Shown here piece by piece: positions 11,570-23,361 of a DNA stretch of 64,000 nucleotides (the stretch's first letter is position 1; every line of letters begins with the position of its first letter). Source of the DNA: Allomyces macrogynus ATCC 38327 (lineage: Eukaryota > Blastocladiomycota > Blastocladiomycetes > Blastocladiales > Blastocladiaceae); NCBI GenBank assembly GCA_000151295.1, contig GG745328.1, positions 2,769,380 through 2,833,379 of the forward strand, written 5' to 3'. Below the pieces are notes generated by a model. It had not been told where the DNA came from, made no database searches, and saw only the letters and a program-made list of their open reading frames with translations. The position numbers and the translations under genes were made by a program.

Positions 11570-12084
11570 CTTGGGTCGTTGGGCGGGCGCGCGGGCGGTG
11601 TCTTGGGGGGCGTGTCGTGCTTAGTCGTGGTCGTGGTCGTGGTCGTGGTCTTGGAGCGTCGTGCCGTGCAGCCGTGCGGTGCAAAGTTGGGGTGGGTGGC
11701 GATCGTGCTGAGCGGTTCAGCTTGGAGAAGAGAGGGAAAGGCGGGGTGGGCCGCGCGTCAGACAGCTGAGTGCGCCCCTGCCATCGCGCTTCATGCACGC
11801 GATGCGAATGCATGACTTCGGGCGCAGTGGCCTGCCTTTCTTGGCAACAGGCGTGCGCTGCCTGCGCATCGCGGTCACGTCCAGCCACGTGCAGATCGAC
11901 TTTCCCCCGCAAAAGACAAAGGAGACGGCCGGCCACACGGCCGGCCACCACCACCGCCACCTCTTCCTTTACTGTCATTTTGTCGTCCGCCGCATCGACG
12001 ACGAGCAACGCGCGTCGGCCGCCCCCTGTTCGCCGCGCTCTGCACTACCCGCATCCCGCGCCCGCGCGCCGCGCCGTCAACACC
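11570..12084. other. Divergent promoter region with GTCGTG repeat
   Basis: Between the hypothetical protein (minus) and the RanBP3-like gene (plus). A short tandem GTCGTG repeat lies at about 11624-11650. No gene seen. Confidence 0.45.
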
Positions 12085-13528
12085 ATGCCGCCCAAGGCCG
12101 CGTCTCCAGCCAAGGCCACCACCATGGCGAACCCAACCTCGACCACCGACCCTTCCGCTGCCGCGACCGTCGACGACCACCCGATGCCGCCCGCGCCCGG
12201 CACCGTCGCCTCCGTTGAACCGCTGCCGTCGGCCGGCACCAAGCGCGCCGCGCCCTCCACGCCCGCTGCCTCGCCGCCGCCCAAGAAACCGTCGGCCAGC
12301 GACGACGCTTCATCTCTGAAGCCGCCCGCTGCCGCCACGCCCGCGACCAAGCGCGCGTCGTCGCCGTCGCCGTCTCCCGCACGCCGGCGGGAATCGCCGC
12401 CACGATCGACGCTGATGGCGCCAGCGACGCACGCGTCGTTTGGCGGCGGGTTTGCGGCCGCGGCTAAGGCCGGCGGTGGATTTGCTGCGCTTGCGGGGAA
12501 GCCGTCAGCGTTTGGTGCTGCTGCGGCAGCGGCGGCGAGCGCAAATGGTGCAAGTAACTCGTCGACAACCACGTCAGGGTTCGCGTCGTTTGCGTCTGCG
12601 GGCAAGTCGGGGAGCTCGTTTGGGTCATTTGCCACGACCAATGTGGCAGCGACTGCGCCGATGTCGTTTGGTGGGTTTGCTGCTGCTGCTGCTGCCAAGA
12701 AAGACGCACCACCAGCGTCCGACGCGGCAGCGGCCGATAAGCCCGCACCCGCACCCTCCGGGTTCGCCGCGTTCGCTGCCAAGAAACCCGCCGGAGACGC
12801 GTCCGCGACCACCTCCTCGCCCGCACCATCCGGGTTCGCTGCGTTCGCCGCGAAACCCGCCACGAGCACTTCGTCTGGCACCAGCATTTTCGCGACCGCC
12901 GGCACCTCGGCGTTTGCGAAACCCGCCGCGTCCAAACCTGCTGTCACGGACTCCGACGACGAGGACGACGAGGATGACCACGATAACGACGAGGACGAGG
13001 AGACCGCTGGCCCAGCGCTCGCGGCACCCGTGGCTGTCTTGAAACCGCCGACTGAGCCTGTCTTGACGGGCGAAGAGCACGAGACGACCGTCTTCTCGAC
13101 GCGGGCGAAACTGTTTGTGCTCGAGGGCGCGCAGTACCGCGAGCGCGGGATCGGCACGGTGCGTGTGAACGTGCGTGAAGAGGACGGCGAGGAGGGGAGC
13201 GGTAAGGCGCGCATTGGTACGCTCGTCCTTTTCATTTGTGGCGAGCAAATGACAGAGATCTGACCCATCCCACATAGTCATGCGCGCCGACGGTGTCCTG
13301 AAACTCATTCTCAATGCGGCACTCCTCCCGGGGATGAAGTGTCTCTTGACCGACCGGTTCGTGCGGTTCCCCGTGTTTGAGAACGGCGCGATCGTCAATT
13401 ACGTCTTCCGGCTCGGGTCGGGCAAGGGCGCGGCCGAGTTGGCCGACGCGATCTCGGCCCATATCCCGCCATTGCCGGCCAGCGTGGCCGCGGCTGTTGA
13501 AAAGAGCAGCGGCGACGACAAGGTCTAA
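12085..13528 (+). CDS. RanBP3/Yrb2-like Ran-binding protein
   Basis: Nuclear transport cofactor with a C-terminal Ran-binding domain. Exons are 12085-13216 and 13278-13528 (G|TC junction), about 460 residues. Residues 1-110 are Pro/Ala-rich with basic clusters (TKRAA, PPKKPS, TKRASS) resembling nuclear localisation signals. Residues ~110-285 carry repeated GFAAFA/GFASFA units instead of classic FxFG. An acidic run (DSDDEDDEDDHDNDEDEE) precedes the RanBD1 domain: FSTRAKLFVLEG, YRERGIGTVRVNV, then IVMRADGVLKLILNA across the intron. By family knowledge, Yrb2/RanBP3 assists Crm1-dependent export. The Met at 12085 is the first after upstream low-complexity sequence. Confidence 0.85.
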
Positions 13529-13822
13529 TTCCAGGTTTTGGGTGCTGCGTGGGACGGGACGGGATGAGGTGGGGAGAAGTGGGGAGGGGAGGGGGAGGTG
13601 TTCCTGTCAATGTGCCATGCCCAAATGCAAAGAGAAATGTCCTGTTGATTGGAGGTGCGCGCAATGCAATCAAGTAAGGCGAGCATCGACGTGAGCGAGC
13701 GCCAATTGGAGCGACAGCAACACAAGCGAAAGCGATACGACGTGGGTAAAGCTTCCCTCTGTTTCTCATTTTACCAAAACCGTCATCAAAACAATCTCTC
13801 TACTCGCTCTCCCCACCCATCT

Positions 13823-16800
13823 TCACTCGGCATCCGCCACCAACCCCATCTGAATCGCATACGCGGCCAACAACTCCTCCTCCACTTCCTTCTTCACTTT
13901 CCCGCCCGCGCGCAACGCCGCACACGCCAAATCCGCCGGATGCAACACCAGTCCACCAATATCGTGGAACCCGTGCAGGTACGGCATCAGTCGCCCACCG
14001 CTTTCCCCCACCACATCCGGGACCTCGGCGAAAATATCGTCCCGGTCAACGACCACCACCGTATCCCTTTCCTCGTCCTCATCCTCATCGTCGTCGGGCG
14101 ACGGGTGCTGGTGCGCGGGACGCGCCAGGAACAACGTCCGGTCCTTGGCGCTGTACCCGATCCCGAGCGCGACGGGTGCCGTCGGGACGGGCACGGCCGC
14201 ACGGGATGCGGGGGGTCGGCGCGCCATGTAGATCCGGTGGCACGGTTGCGGTGCGGGAGTGGAGGAGGACTCGTCCGAGTCGGAGAGCACGGCGGTAGGT
14301 TCTGAGTCGAGCGGGACTTCCACGGGCCACGTCTCGGCCTTGATCGCGGTGTCGAGTGCGGCAAATGGGATGGGCAAGTCCGGGCGCATCGTGACGACGA
14401 CGGCCTCGTACCCGCCGTGCAAGACGAACAGGAGGAACGTGTTGTCGCGCGTGCGCCAGCCGAGCATTTGCGGACTGTGGGGCGTCAAACGGGGTCAGTC
14501 GATGGCCACCGCACAAGTCGAAACACGAAAAAAAAATAACGGAATTGCGTACCCGGCAGTCCAATACACCTGCGTCTCGTAATAATACTGCGGCACGCAC
14601 GGCAAGTCCCGCACCGGCCGGTTCGGCGGCGGCCGGTAATACGTGAACGGGAACGACTCGGACGCTGACGACCGCCGCGAAACGACCGGTGTCGGAACAC
14701 TCTCCACGGACTCGTCGGCGTCGTGCGCGTCATCAATAAACACGGCCTCGCCCGCACGCCGCGCCTCCTCAAGCGAAATGTAACCCTCGGGCAAGTCGGC
14801 CGGGTCAAAGTCGACGAGAACGGCGGTCGTTTCGAGACTCGCCGAGGGGAACCACACCTTGTCGACGTCAATGTCCTTAAAGAGCACGGTCGGCGAAGTG
14901 GTGCCATCGGGCAGCGCGAGCATTTGGCCGGCTTCGAGGTCGAGTAGCATCAGGACAGGACGGAACGAGGCCCAGGTAATCGGGCCCTTGGTGCACTATA
15001 AACCACCCAAGTGAGCTGTCAGTTTCTGGCCCGATTCTCCACCACACGCTGCGAAGAATGTACCTTGCCCTGCGCCAACTTCAGCCCATGCGCACCATCC
15101 ACCGCATACTCGTCGGTCCCCTGCCCCAACACATTCCCAAGCGCCGGCACCGGCGCCCAACCATGCGTCGCCCACCCGACATTTGCCAAGGCCGCCGTCC
15201 CCGCAACCATCACCTTGAACGCGTACTTGAGCGCAGCCCGTGCACGGTCCGGCGCCCGGCCCACACCATACGTCGCCGTGACCGCAGCCGGCCGCCACGC
15301 TGGCGCGTGTGCGACGTTCCCCCCGGCCGTGACCGACACCGTGGCAAGCGCCGTAGCCCTCGGTCCACGCCCCACGGGCCGCCACGCGACGCGACGTCGG
15401 TCGCGTTCGACCTGCAATGCCGTCGTCGGCGCGCCCACTGCGGCCTCGTCCACATCATCGTCGTCGTCCTCGGCGAGCGCGAGCAACGCACTGGGTTCGG
15501 TGCCCGCACGACCCCACTTATCGTGCCCTGCCGGGAACGCGGCTTGGACGAGGATCGTGTCGAGGAACGCGAGCATGTAGACGGTGCTGGCGTCCGTGAC
15601 GGCCGACGATTTGGTCGTGGTACCCTGCAGGTGTTGCCGCAGCCGCGCCATGTACTCGAGAACTTCTGGGTGATCGCGCCACCGGTGCGCGACGGGTTTC
15701 CGTTGCAGGCTTGCGTGCAGGGCGAGGAAGCTGATGACCGTGTCGGTGAGGACGAAGCCGAGGAACGCGCGGTGCACGTATTGGCCCTTGTCGACGTGCG
15801 CGCGCGTCTCGTCTGGTACGCGGGAAATGATGAGTGAGATGTGAGAAGCAAACGAACGGCGTGAGACGAGACAAACGCACCGTGATCGGCAAAACAATTC
15901 AACAAAAACGACATTACGTAGACCACGTCCATCCACACCTCCACCAACCGCTTCCCATCCGTACTCGTCGGGCTCATTTCCAACGGCTTACTCGCGACCC
16001 CGCTCCCCTGCACCTTCTGAATCTCCGCCACGATCTTCGGGAACCCGACCGGCGCAATCAACTTCCCATTCTCGTCGTTGTGCACCGACGCCACAAACCA
16101 GAGTGCCTGGTGCACCATCATTTCCAGCTCGTACTGGTGCCGGCGCCACAACCGGCGCCAGACGCCACGGTGCGCAACGACCACGGCAAACGCGAGCCCC
16201 AACGCCTTGAGTTTCTTATGCGCCTCGGCAAACGACAGCAGCGCGACCGCGTTCAGCTTTTCTTCGCGGTGCTGCACGAGCAATTTGCGCAACAGGTCCT
16301 TGGCCTCGGGAATGCGCACTTGCAAGTTGTGCAATAGCGGCTGCGCGACGGAACTCGCCACCGTATCGACCGACACAAGCCCGCGCACGACCAGGGCCAT
16401 GATCAGTTTGGCGGCCGCGTACGCGAGCGTATGCTGCGAAGACTGCAATAGGCACTTGCGCAACGCGTCAAACAGATGGTGCGAATTCGCGAGCGGTGCT
16501 GCGGCGGCCGACGCATGCTCGTCGCGGCCGACCAGGACCGCCGCGAGCCGCAAACCCGTGACGACGACTTGCGCGTCGGTCGCCTTGATCATTTTCACGA
16601 CACTGCCAAGCACGGCGTCGTCGTGCAGGAGGTCGGCATCGCCCGCGAGCGCCCACAGGACGGACGCGGCCGCGAAAAGCGTGCCGCAGTGCTTGAAGAC
16701 AAGGGGCAGAACATTGGCCGTGCGGATTGCCGAAACGGGCAGGCCGTGCTCGACCATTTGCCGGACCACGTTGAGCGCGGCCATGCGCAGCACGTCGTTG

Positions 16801-18465
16801 CCGTACATGATGCACGTGTAGATGTTTTTCAAAATGTCCGACTGGACAATCTCGTTGGCGATCGATTCTACGAGGCGTATCCGGAACGGTCAGCATCATC
16901 TTCCTCGACATCGGCGCACACCAAGCACGACCTAACGTACCCGACACATCGCACAACACGTCCAGGCACACCAACGCCATCAGCGCCTTCGAGTAGCTAT
17001 CCTTGGCAATCAACTTCAAGATCGTCGACGCCAGGTAGGGCTTCTTGACCAACTCGTCAATGTAGATCCCGTTCTTGACCATGTAGAAGATAAACGGCAG
17101 CGCGCGCGCCTGCGTCGACTCGTTGAGCAACATCGCGCACGCCATGGCCGCAATCTTGAACGGCGCCAAGTCGCCGAGAATTGCCTTGGCCTGCGTGTGG
17201 TCCGACGCCTCGAGCATGCACTGCACGACCGAAATCGCCGGCTGCTCGAGTTCCTTGTTGCCCATGTTGTCATGCCACAGTTTGCACGCGACAACGTGCG
17301 CGTCGTTTTGCTGCAGGGCGTCACGCAGAGGTTCTGGTCGGAAGGGGAGAGCTGTCAGAGAAACCAACCAAATGGCCACTTGCAGGGCCAAGGAAACGCA
17401 CCAAACTGGGCGAGTTCGAGCAAGATCATCATGCAGTACTGAACGAGCTTGTACGGGCACGACTCGTACGACAAGAGCACTTCGAGCACGGTCGGGAGCA
17501 GGTCGCAGCTGACGAGGAGCATGCGGCGGTCGTCTACGCGAGTTGACAATGTCACGATCAGTTTATGCGCACGCGCTCGACGCCGTTCACCCTTTTGCAT
17601 ATCACGTACTGTTGCCCTTGATCAAGTAATACACGGCCGTGGCTGCATGCGTGCGCACGCGCGACCGCGCGTTCGACTTGAGCAGCTCGCACAGAATCGA
17701 CGCGCCGCTCGCGTCAATGATCGCCTGCTTGTTGATCTCTACCAACACGGATCATCACCATGCGTCAGCTCACGCCCACCAGATCGACGGGATAACGAAG
17801 CAGTCTGTACCAGACTTGGCCAAGTGCGCGACCACGGCCGAGGCCATGTGCTGCTCGCGCGGCGACCCGTCACCCTGGCACAGCGACAGCAGGTGCGGCA
17901 GGTAGGCGTCCTTCATGGCAAGTTGCGCGGCAGCATCCTGCGCCCTAACATCGCGGAAAACGCCGGGATCAGTCTCTTTCTCGCTCTCTCAACGCACGCC
18001 GTTGACCACGACCAGCGCAGCGTACTTGTTGCGCAACTTGGCATCGCTGCTGTGCACAAACGTCCAGAGGCCTTGCAGCTCATTCGCTATTCCACGACGA
18101 CGCGACGGAGCGTCAGTGTCGTGTCCACTTGCACTCCACACCAGCTACGCCACACTTCATGCTTGCTTACATTTGAGCCCGCCGCGCAGAAACTGGTTGG
18201 CGTGCTCGCGGTGCGCGCGGTGCCGCGCGGCCGACCCGAGCGCGGCTGCGGCCGAGAGCAGCGCGAGCGTGGGCACGAGAAATTTGCCCATGGCTTGCAG
18301 CGTGGGTTGGCGCTCCTCGAGATCCTCAGGCGCACGGGTTCCAGTTGCACGCGTGCCAAGTGCCGAGTCAGTGCTGATGCTGTTGGAGGTGTTGAGCTTC
18401 GAGCGCTGTTGCTGGTTGATATTTGTTGTGCTGCAGCGAAGTTGCGAGTTGATGGTGGTGCCCAT
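13823..18465 (-). CDS. Membrane-anchored ARM-repeat and SPRY-domain protein
   Basis: A ten-exon gene of about 1331 residues with every splice phase matching. Exons in coding order: 18465-18171, 18086-17998, 17937-17811, 17738-17610, 17533-17402, 17333-16941, 16867-15881, 15812-15064, 14995-14553, 14474-13823. A hydrophobic helix (residues ~61-80, KFLVPTLALLSAAAALGSAA) follows a Ser/Thr/Asn-rich start. Residues ~100-700 are armadillo-like repeats, for example QAIIDASGASILCELLK and HTLAYAAAKLIMALVVRG. Residues ~895-1010 match a SPRY domain (KYAFKVMVAG, VGWATHGWAP, DEYAVDGAHGLKL, LMLLDLEAGQMLALPDG). The C-terminal 300 residues are unrecognised, with an acidic stretch. Function is unknown; it looks like an adaptor on an intracellular membrane. 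I do not know a named protein with this architecture. Confidence 0.85.
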
Positions 18466-18715
18466 AGGAGTCTGAGCCGGGTCGCGGCTTGAACGCCAAC
18501 GTGCCGCGGTGACACGTGCACTTTACGTGGGCATTCTGGTGAAGGCCACGTCAGACGCCCATCGACACATCCTTTGCCAGACCTGTGTGTGTCCAACACG
18601 GAGGTATATTCGAAACCAAGGCCGCGAAGGCGGGGAGCGGCAACATTACGAAGAGCGTGCGCGCGCGGGAGGATCACTCGACCGCGCGGTCTAGGCCACG
18701 ACAACGAAACGAGGG

Positions 18716-20239
18716 CTACATCAATAACACGAACTCGGTGGTCACAGCGGCCACGATCGCGGCCACCTCGGGCCACCACTTGCCTACTCCCTCCCATCGT
18801 CCCACACCGCCCGACTTGGTCGTCCCCGCCGTCGCCGGAAACTTCGGCGCCGGATTATTCTCGGCTAACGGCGCCGACGGCAAATTAATCGCGACCACTT
18901 CTTGCTGCACGATCTGCGGCGTCGGAATATCCGCATGCTCGTTCCCCGGCGCGTCTTTGCGGATTCGGTACCCCAACGATTTCAGCAAATCCATGGTGCG
19001 CGGCCCAACGCCCGTAGGTGGTGCCCCCGTGGCCATAATTTGCGCGGCGAGCGTCGTGTTGGGCCGCAACGCATAGATCATCAGGAACTCGGGCGTGTTG
19101 CGGTACCGCATGGCCACGTGCCCGAGCGACGAACCCGACGCGTAGGGCACGATCCCGGTCTCGACGTACAGCGCCGTCGACGACTCGGGGGCCACAACAA
19201 CGAGCGTGTCGTTGGTCGTGGCCAAAGTATACATGAGCGCGGCATAGTCGACGGTCGGCGCCTGCGCGAGGACCGATTCCACGGCCGACAAGTTCGCGGG
19301 CGTCGTGATGGTCCGCGCGAGCGACATGTTGAGTGCTGTCACGGACGCCGTCAATGGGTCGAGCAGTGGTGGGGTGGACGTGTCGTTGGGCGGCGGGAAC
19401 GTGGCAGCCAACGCGTCCATGTTGACTCGCGACAAGTGCATTTCAAAGGCTGACGACGGGCGCCACCCGAGAAACTGCGTCTGCGACGCGTCGACAATGG
19501 GCACCGGGAGCATGAGGTTCGAGACGGGGTCTGGGGCAAGGTTGAGCGATCCGAACCCGAGCCCGTGTAACAGCTCGTGTTGCAGGATCAGCTCCATGTC
19601 GAACTGCGTCGGCGCGATCGCGGTAGGGCTGGTACTGTTGCTGCTGGAGGTCGGAAAGTACCAGTTGAAGAGACTGTTGAAGCGCGCAATGATATCAAAC
19701 GGCGCGAGGTCGATGCCCGCCAAGTCGAGCCCCTGCTGCGCTTGCAACTGGCGCAACAGCGCCTGCGGGTAGTCGACGCGCGCGTCCGAGGCGGGAAGGT
19801 AGAGCGGGAACGACCGCGCGGGCGTGGCAAATCCGAGCGTGTTCATGACCGAGCACGACGAGGACGTGTCAAGCTTGGTCTCGCCGCATGGTAGAAACAG
19901 CGACAGGTTCACGGTGACGGGGACGCCCAAGTCGAGCAGGGTCGATAAGCGGCGGCCGACGGCGTCGAGCGTGCGCTCGGCCTGCTGGCAAAAGGCCGCG
20001 TCGCGCTCGCATTGGAACGAGAAAAGGAACTGCGAGGCCGAGACAGTCGACAGGTAGAGGCCACGCTCGACAATGGGGCTCGACGCGACGAGGGGTGCGG
20101 CAATGGCGCGTTTTGCTCGGTGCGCGTCATGATGGCGAGCGTGATGCGTTGTCGGTGCCGCGGTCACCAGCGCGAGGAGAGCGGCGGCGAGCAGCGCGAG
20201 GGCGCAGAGGGCTGTCGATAGGGACGGTGGTTTCCTCAT
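18716..20239 (-). CDS. Secreted, GPI-type zinc metallopeptidase
   Basis: Single-exon protein of 507 residues. It begins with a signal peptide (residues ~8-27, Leu/Ala-rich) and a His/Arg-rich stretch that could be a propeptide with a processing site (HRAKRA). The zincin motif HELLHGLGF lies at residues 221-229, giving two His ligands and the catalytic Glu. At the metzincin third-ligand position there is Ser, so the third ligand must lie elsewhere or be a later residue. There are many N-glycosylation sequons (NLS, NST, NDT, NMS, NTT). The end is a hydrophobic tail (EVAAIVAAVTTEFVLLM) typical of a GPI signal. The Met at 20239 gives the cleanest signal peptide. Substrates are unknown; the cell surface is likely. 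Confidence 0.75.
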   Translation of the reverse strand: MRKPPSLSTALCALALLAAALLALVTAAPTTHHARHHDAHRAKRAIAAPLVASSPIVERGLYLSTVSASQFLFSFQCERDAAFCQQAERTLDAVGRRLSTLLDLGVPVTVNLSLFLPCGETKLDTSSSCSVMNTLGFATPARSFPLYLPASDARVDYPQALLRQLQAQQGLDLAGIDLAPFDIIARFNSLFNWYFPTSSSNSTSPTAIAPTQFDMELILQHELLHGLGFGSLNLAPDPVSNLMLPVPIVDASQTQFLGWRPSSAFEMHLSRVNMDALAATFPPPNDTSTPPLLDPLTASVTALNMSLARTITTPANLSAVESVLAQAPTVDYAALMYTLATTNDTLVVVAPESSTALYVETGIVPYASGSSLGHVAMRYRNTPEFLMIYALRPNTTLAAQIMATGAPPTGVGPRTMDLLKSLGYRIRKDAPGNEHADIPTPQIVQQEVVAINLPSAPLAENNPAPKFPATAGTTKSGGVGRWEGVGKWWPEVAAIVAAVTTEFVLLM

Positions 20240-21031
20240 CTTGGTGGACGCCTCGAGCGGCGGGACTTGGTGTGCATTAGTGAGCGACGACCGCTGGCGG
20301 GCGGGGGCCACGGACGGAGAGCATCTCGCGCGTGTCGGGTGCTGCTGCAAACCGGTGCTGCCGCTTCAAGCGGGTGGTGCGTGCTGGATGCTGGGTGCAA
20401 CAACGGCGGGTAACGAACAGAGACGCGTTTGAGAAAGGTGAAGACTTGACGCTGAGGTGGTGGCGGTGACGGCTCCGCGGCGCGCGCAAGCGAGATCGGC
20501 GGCGCACGTACCGTGCGGTCGAGGGGCCCAGTGCCAGATCTGTTGCGGTCCACGTGTCTCCCTTCTCGATCGGCAAGCCACGCACGCAAGCCACGACGAT
20601 TCAAGCGGGGGCGTGCGCCCCCTCAAAACAGCGCGCATGGACCGAGGGCCAGGCAGCACGTGCTCCATGCTGCGCCACAGCGCCCCCCAGACCCTCCTGA
20701 CGCGCGAACACACAGTCGCCATCACACACCGCGAAAAGGTCTCTGCGGCCAAGTCGTGGTGCTCAAGTCGGCCACCGCAAACCACACCAGCTCGAGGCCG
20801 ACGACCACGACGCACCCAGCACTTCTCTCCCCGCAAATTTGTGCCCGCCCACGACTCGCCTGTCCTCGTCCGCCTTGCACGCGGCGACGACAATCCAATC
20901 CCGCTGCAACTCTCTCCACCCAACCAACCGTGGTCGCCCGACTGCTGTGATCGCACGCGTCGCGCCTGTCCCTTTGCTCCTTGCACGCTGCCACCCCCAC
21001 CTCCACCTCGCCACCGTCGCCGCCACCGCCC
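20240..21031. other. Divergent promoter region
   Basis: About 790 bases between the metallopeptidase (minus) and the CCCH protein gene (plus). No coding feature supported; long antisense frames here are low-complexity. Confidence 0.4.
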
Positions 21032-23361
21032 ATGAGCTACATCTACCTTGGCCTGGCAGCGTCGGCCGGCGCTGCGTCTGTCTACGTTGGCCGCCGCCTG
21101 TCGGGTATGTCCTTCGCGTCGGATCAACGAGCCACGCCAGCAGCTGCACGCGCTGTCGATGGCCCTGCCAACCGTCAGGCCGTTTGCGAATCTTCCACGG
21201 CCACTCTGCTGACGTTCTGGTTCCACGCTTGTCCTTGATCTGTCCATAGTCAAACTCGGCGAGTCGGGCGAGGCTGACGACGGTTCGTCCTGACCATTCT
21301 GGAGATTGCGTGCTTGTTGCTGGCCCCCAATGCTCACTCGTGATTCCAAACTGCTCCACAGGCACTCGCGACGCCAACGTTGAGCTCGACCAGGTGGTTG
21401 TGGCCACCGACGACCACCCCGGTCAGGACGGCAACAGTCGCAACGGGCCGTCGGGTACGTCCTCCTCTCTCCACTGTGGATGACCGTGGCGATAGCGACG
21501 ATGGGTGAGCGCGAGCACGGCCGCAGCGCCATCGCCGCCGCACGGCTGTGATTACCGAGCCGGACGGGCACGCGTTGTGCACTGCGGACGCGCGCCATCG
21601 CGCACGACCGCATGCATCGGCAACCGGGCATCCATCACCATCGACGACCACCACCACCACTTCGCCGGCCCATTGCTCACCTTGTTCCTCGGCCTGCCGT
21701 TGCCATGCACTGTTCCTCTAGGCCCCTCTGCTGCTGCTGCCGTGCCCGTTGCACCAGTGCCGCGCGCCACCACCGAGCGCGCCACCTCGCCGATTTCCGA
21801 CCTGCCCCCCGCTTCGCCTTCCCCCACCGCGTCAGACCGCCCTTCGCGCGGCCTGAGCCTCGATGCAGTCGACCCGATCACGCTGCCGCCAGCGCCGTCC
21901 GTGGCCGTAGCTAGCCCTGTGCGCACCAACTCGGCCTCGGTGGGTCTGCCGCCCATTGTCGAGGAGGCGCACCACCACGCCAAGTCGCAGCATGCCGAGT
22001 ACGAGTGCGTCGTGCCTGCGCACCATCTCTCGCGGTCGGCCTCGCCCGTCTCGCAAGAGAACATGTCGGCCGCGTCGCTCTCGGACGACAACGAAGATGT
22101 GCCCGCTGTCAAGTCCGTGACGCGTGCGACTCCCCCGGCCCCAACGCGTCCGCTTCCTACGCCGCCGCCGCCTTCCGCAGTCAAGGTCCCCGAGACTATG
22201 GCTTCGGCCCCGCCTGCTGCTGCTTCGGTTGCCGCGCCCGCTCCTGTCCCAGCACCAGTCGCCGCGACTGCTGCCGCCCCCGCTCCAATCCCGATGCCTG
22301 CCGCTCCGCCCGCGACCACTGCCGCTCCCGCACCGGATACCTCGTCGGCAGCAAGTGCGCGCCCGCCGTTGGTGCGCCGCTCGTCCAACCTCAACCTCGC
22401 CGCCAAGGAGTTTACGCCGACGCGTCTGCCGCCGTCCCCGCCCGAGTCGGTCGTGGGCGACGAAAAGGCCATTGACGATGCCGACAAGCCCAAGAAGATT
22501 CGCTGCGCTTACTGGCCCAACTGCAAGTACTCGACGCTCTGCACCTACTGGCACCCGCTCGAAAAGTGCAAGTACGTTGATCCACTCCTCCCTTTTCAGC
22601 TTCTTCGTTGCTCTCGATCCTCAACTCACTTTTTCCACCCTTTACCAATAACCAGAAACGAAGAAAACAGGGAAAAGTTCCCGGCAGGCTGCGTCTACGG
22701 CACGCGCTGCTTCTTCTACCACGAGCACGAGGCCCAGTACCTCGCCTCGATTGGCATCTACCCTCCCTACGCCAAGTCGCTCGGGATTGGGCCCAACACG
22801 CCCCAGTCGTCGGGCGGTCTGCGCCGCATGTCGTCGACGTCGAGCATTGCCAGTGCCATGGCCGCATCGGGTCCCCTCGTTGCGCCTGTGGCCACGGCCG
22901 CCAGCGTGCCCGTCGCTGTCGTGGGCGCGCCCATGGCCCACCCGCTCCTCAACAAGCGCCGGTCCATGACCATGGTTCTCCCGCCACGGCCCGAGACCGG
23001 ATTCGCGCCCGGTCCCATGTCCCCGGGTGTCGCGCCGCAATCGCCTGGTGGGCCGCGCCGCATGCGGTCGAACCAGCATCTGCGCCGCGAGTCGTCGTCG
23101 GGCAGTCTGAACGGGGCTATCCCGCCGCAGCAGATGGGTCGCCGTCCGAGTCGCCAGAACCTGCGTTTGGCGACGAATGGCGTGGCCGGCTCGCCGTACG
23201 GGTCGGTCCCGTCGTCGCCCGTCGTCATGGCCGGGCCCATCGCGGCCGTGGCCGCGCCCGTGAACATGCCCGCGCCGGGGTCGACGCCGCCGTCACGCCG
23301 TGGGTCGTTCAACGTGCACGCGCCCGCGTTCTCGCCGTCGGCGCCGATCGTGACCGTGTAA
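21032..23361 (+). CDS. Nab2/ZC3H14-like CCCH zinc-finger protein
   Basis: Predicted RNA-binding protein with two CCCH fingers. Exons: 21032-21104, 21362-21454, 21722-22571 and 22671-23361, about 568 residues, all phases matching. The first finger reads CAYWPNCKYSTLCTYWH (C-x5-C-x5-C-x3-H). The second is split by the last intron: C|KEKFPAGCVYGTRCFFYH (C-x7-C-x5-C-x3-H). These resemble Nab2/ZC3H14 poly(A)-binding fingers. A long Ala/Pro-rich linker precedes them, and a Ser/Arg/Pro-rich tail with repeated RRxSS motifs follows. The first exon encodes MSYIYLGLAASAGAASVYVG, hydrophobic and odd for an RNA-binding protein. The two 5' exons rest on splice phase only, so the true start could be in exon 3. 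Confidence 0.75.

Noticed and set aside
12045..13268. 407-residue minus-strand frame
   Set aside because: Antisense of the RanBP3-like gene; Ala/Ser/Asp composition mirrors the GFAAFA repeats.
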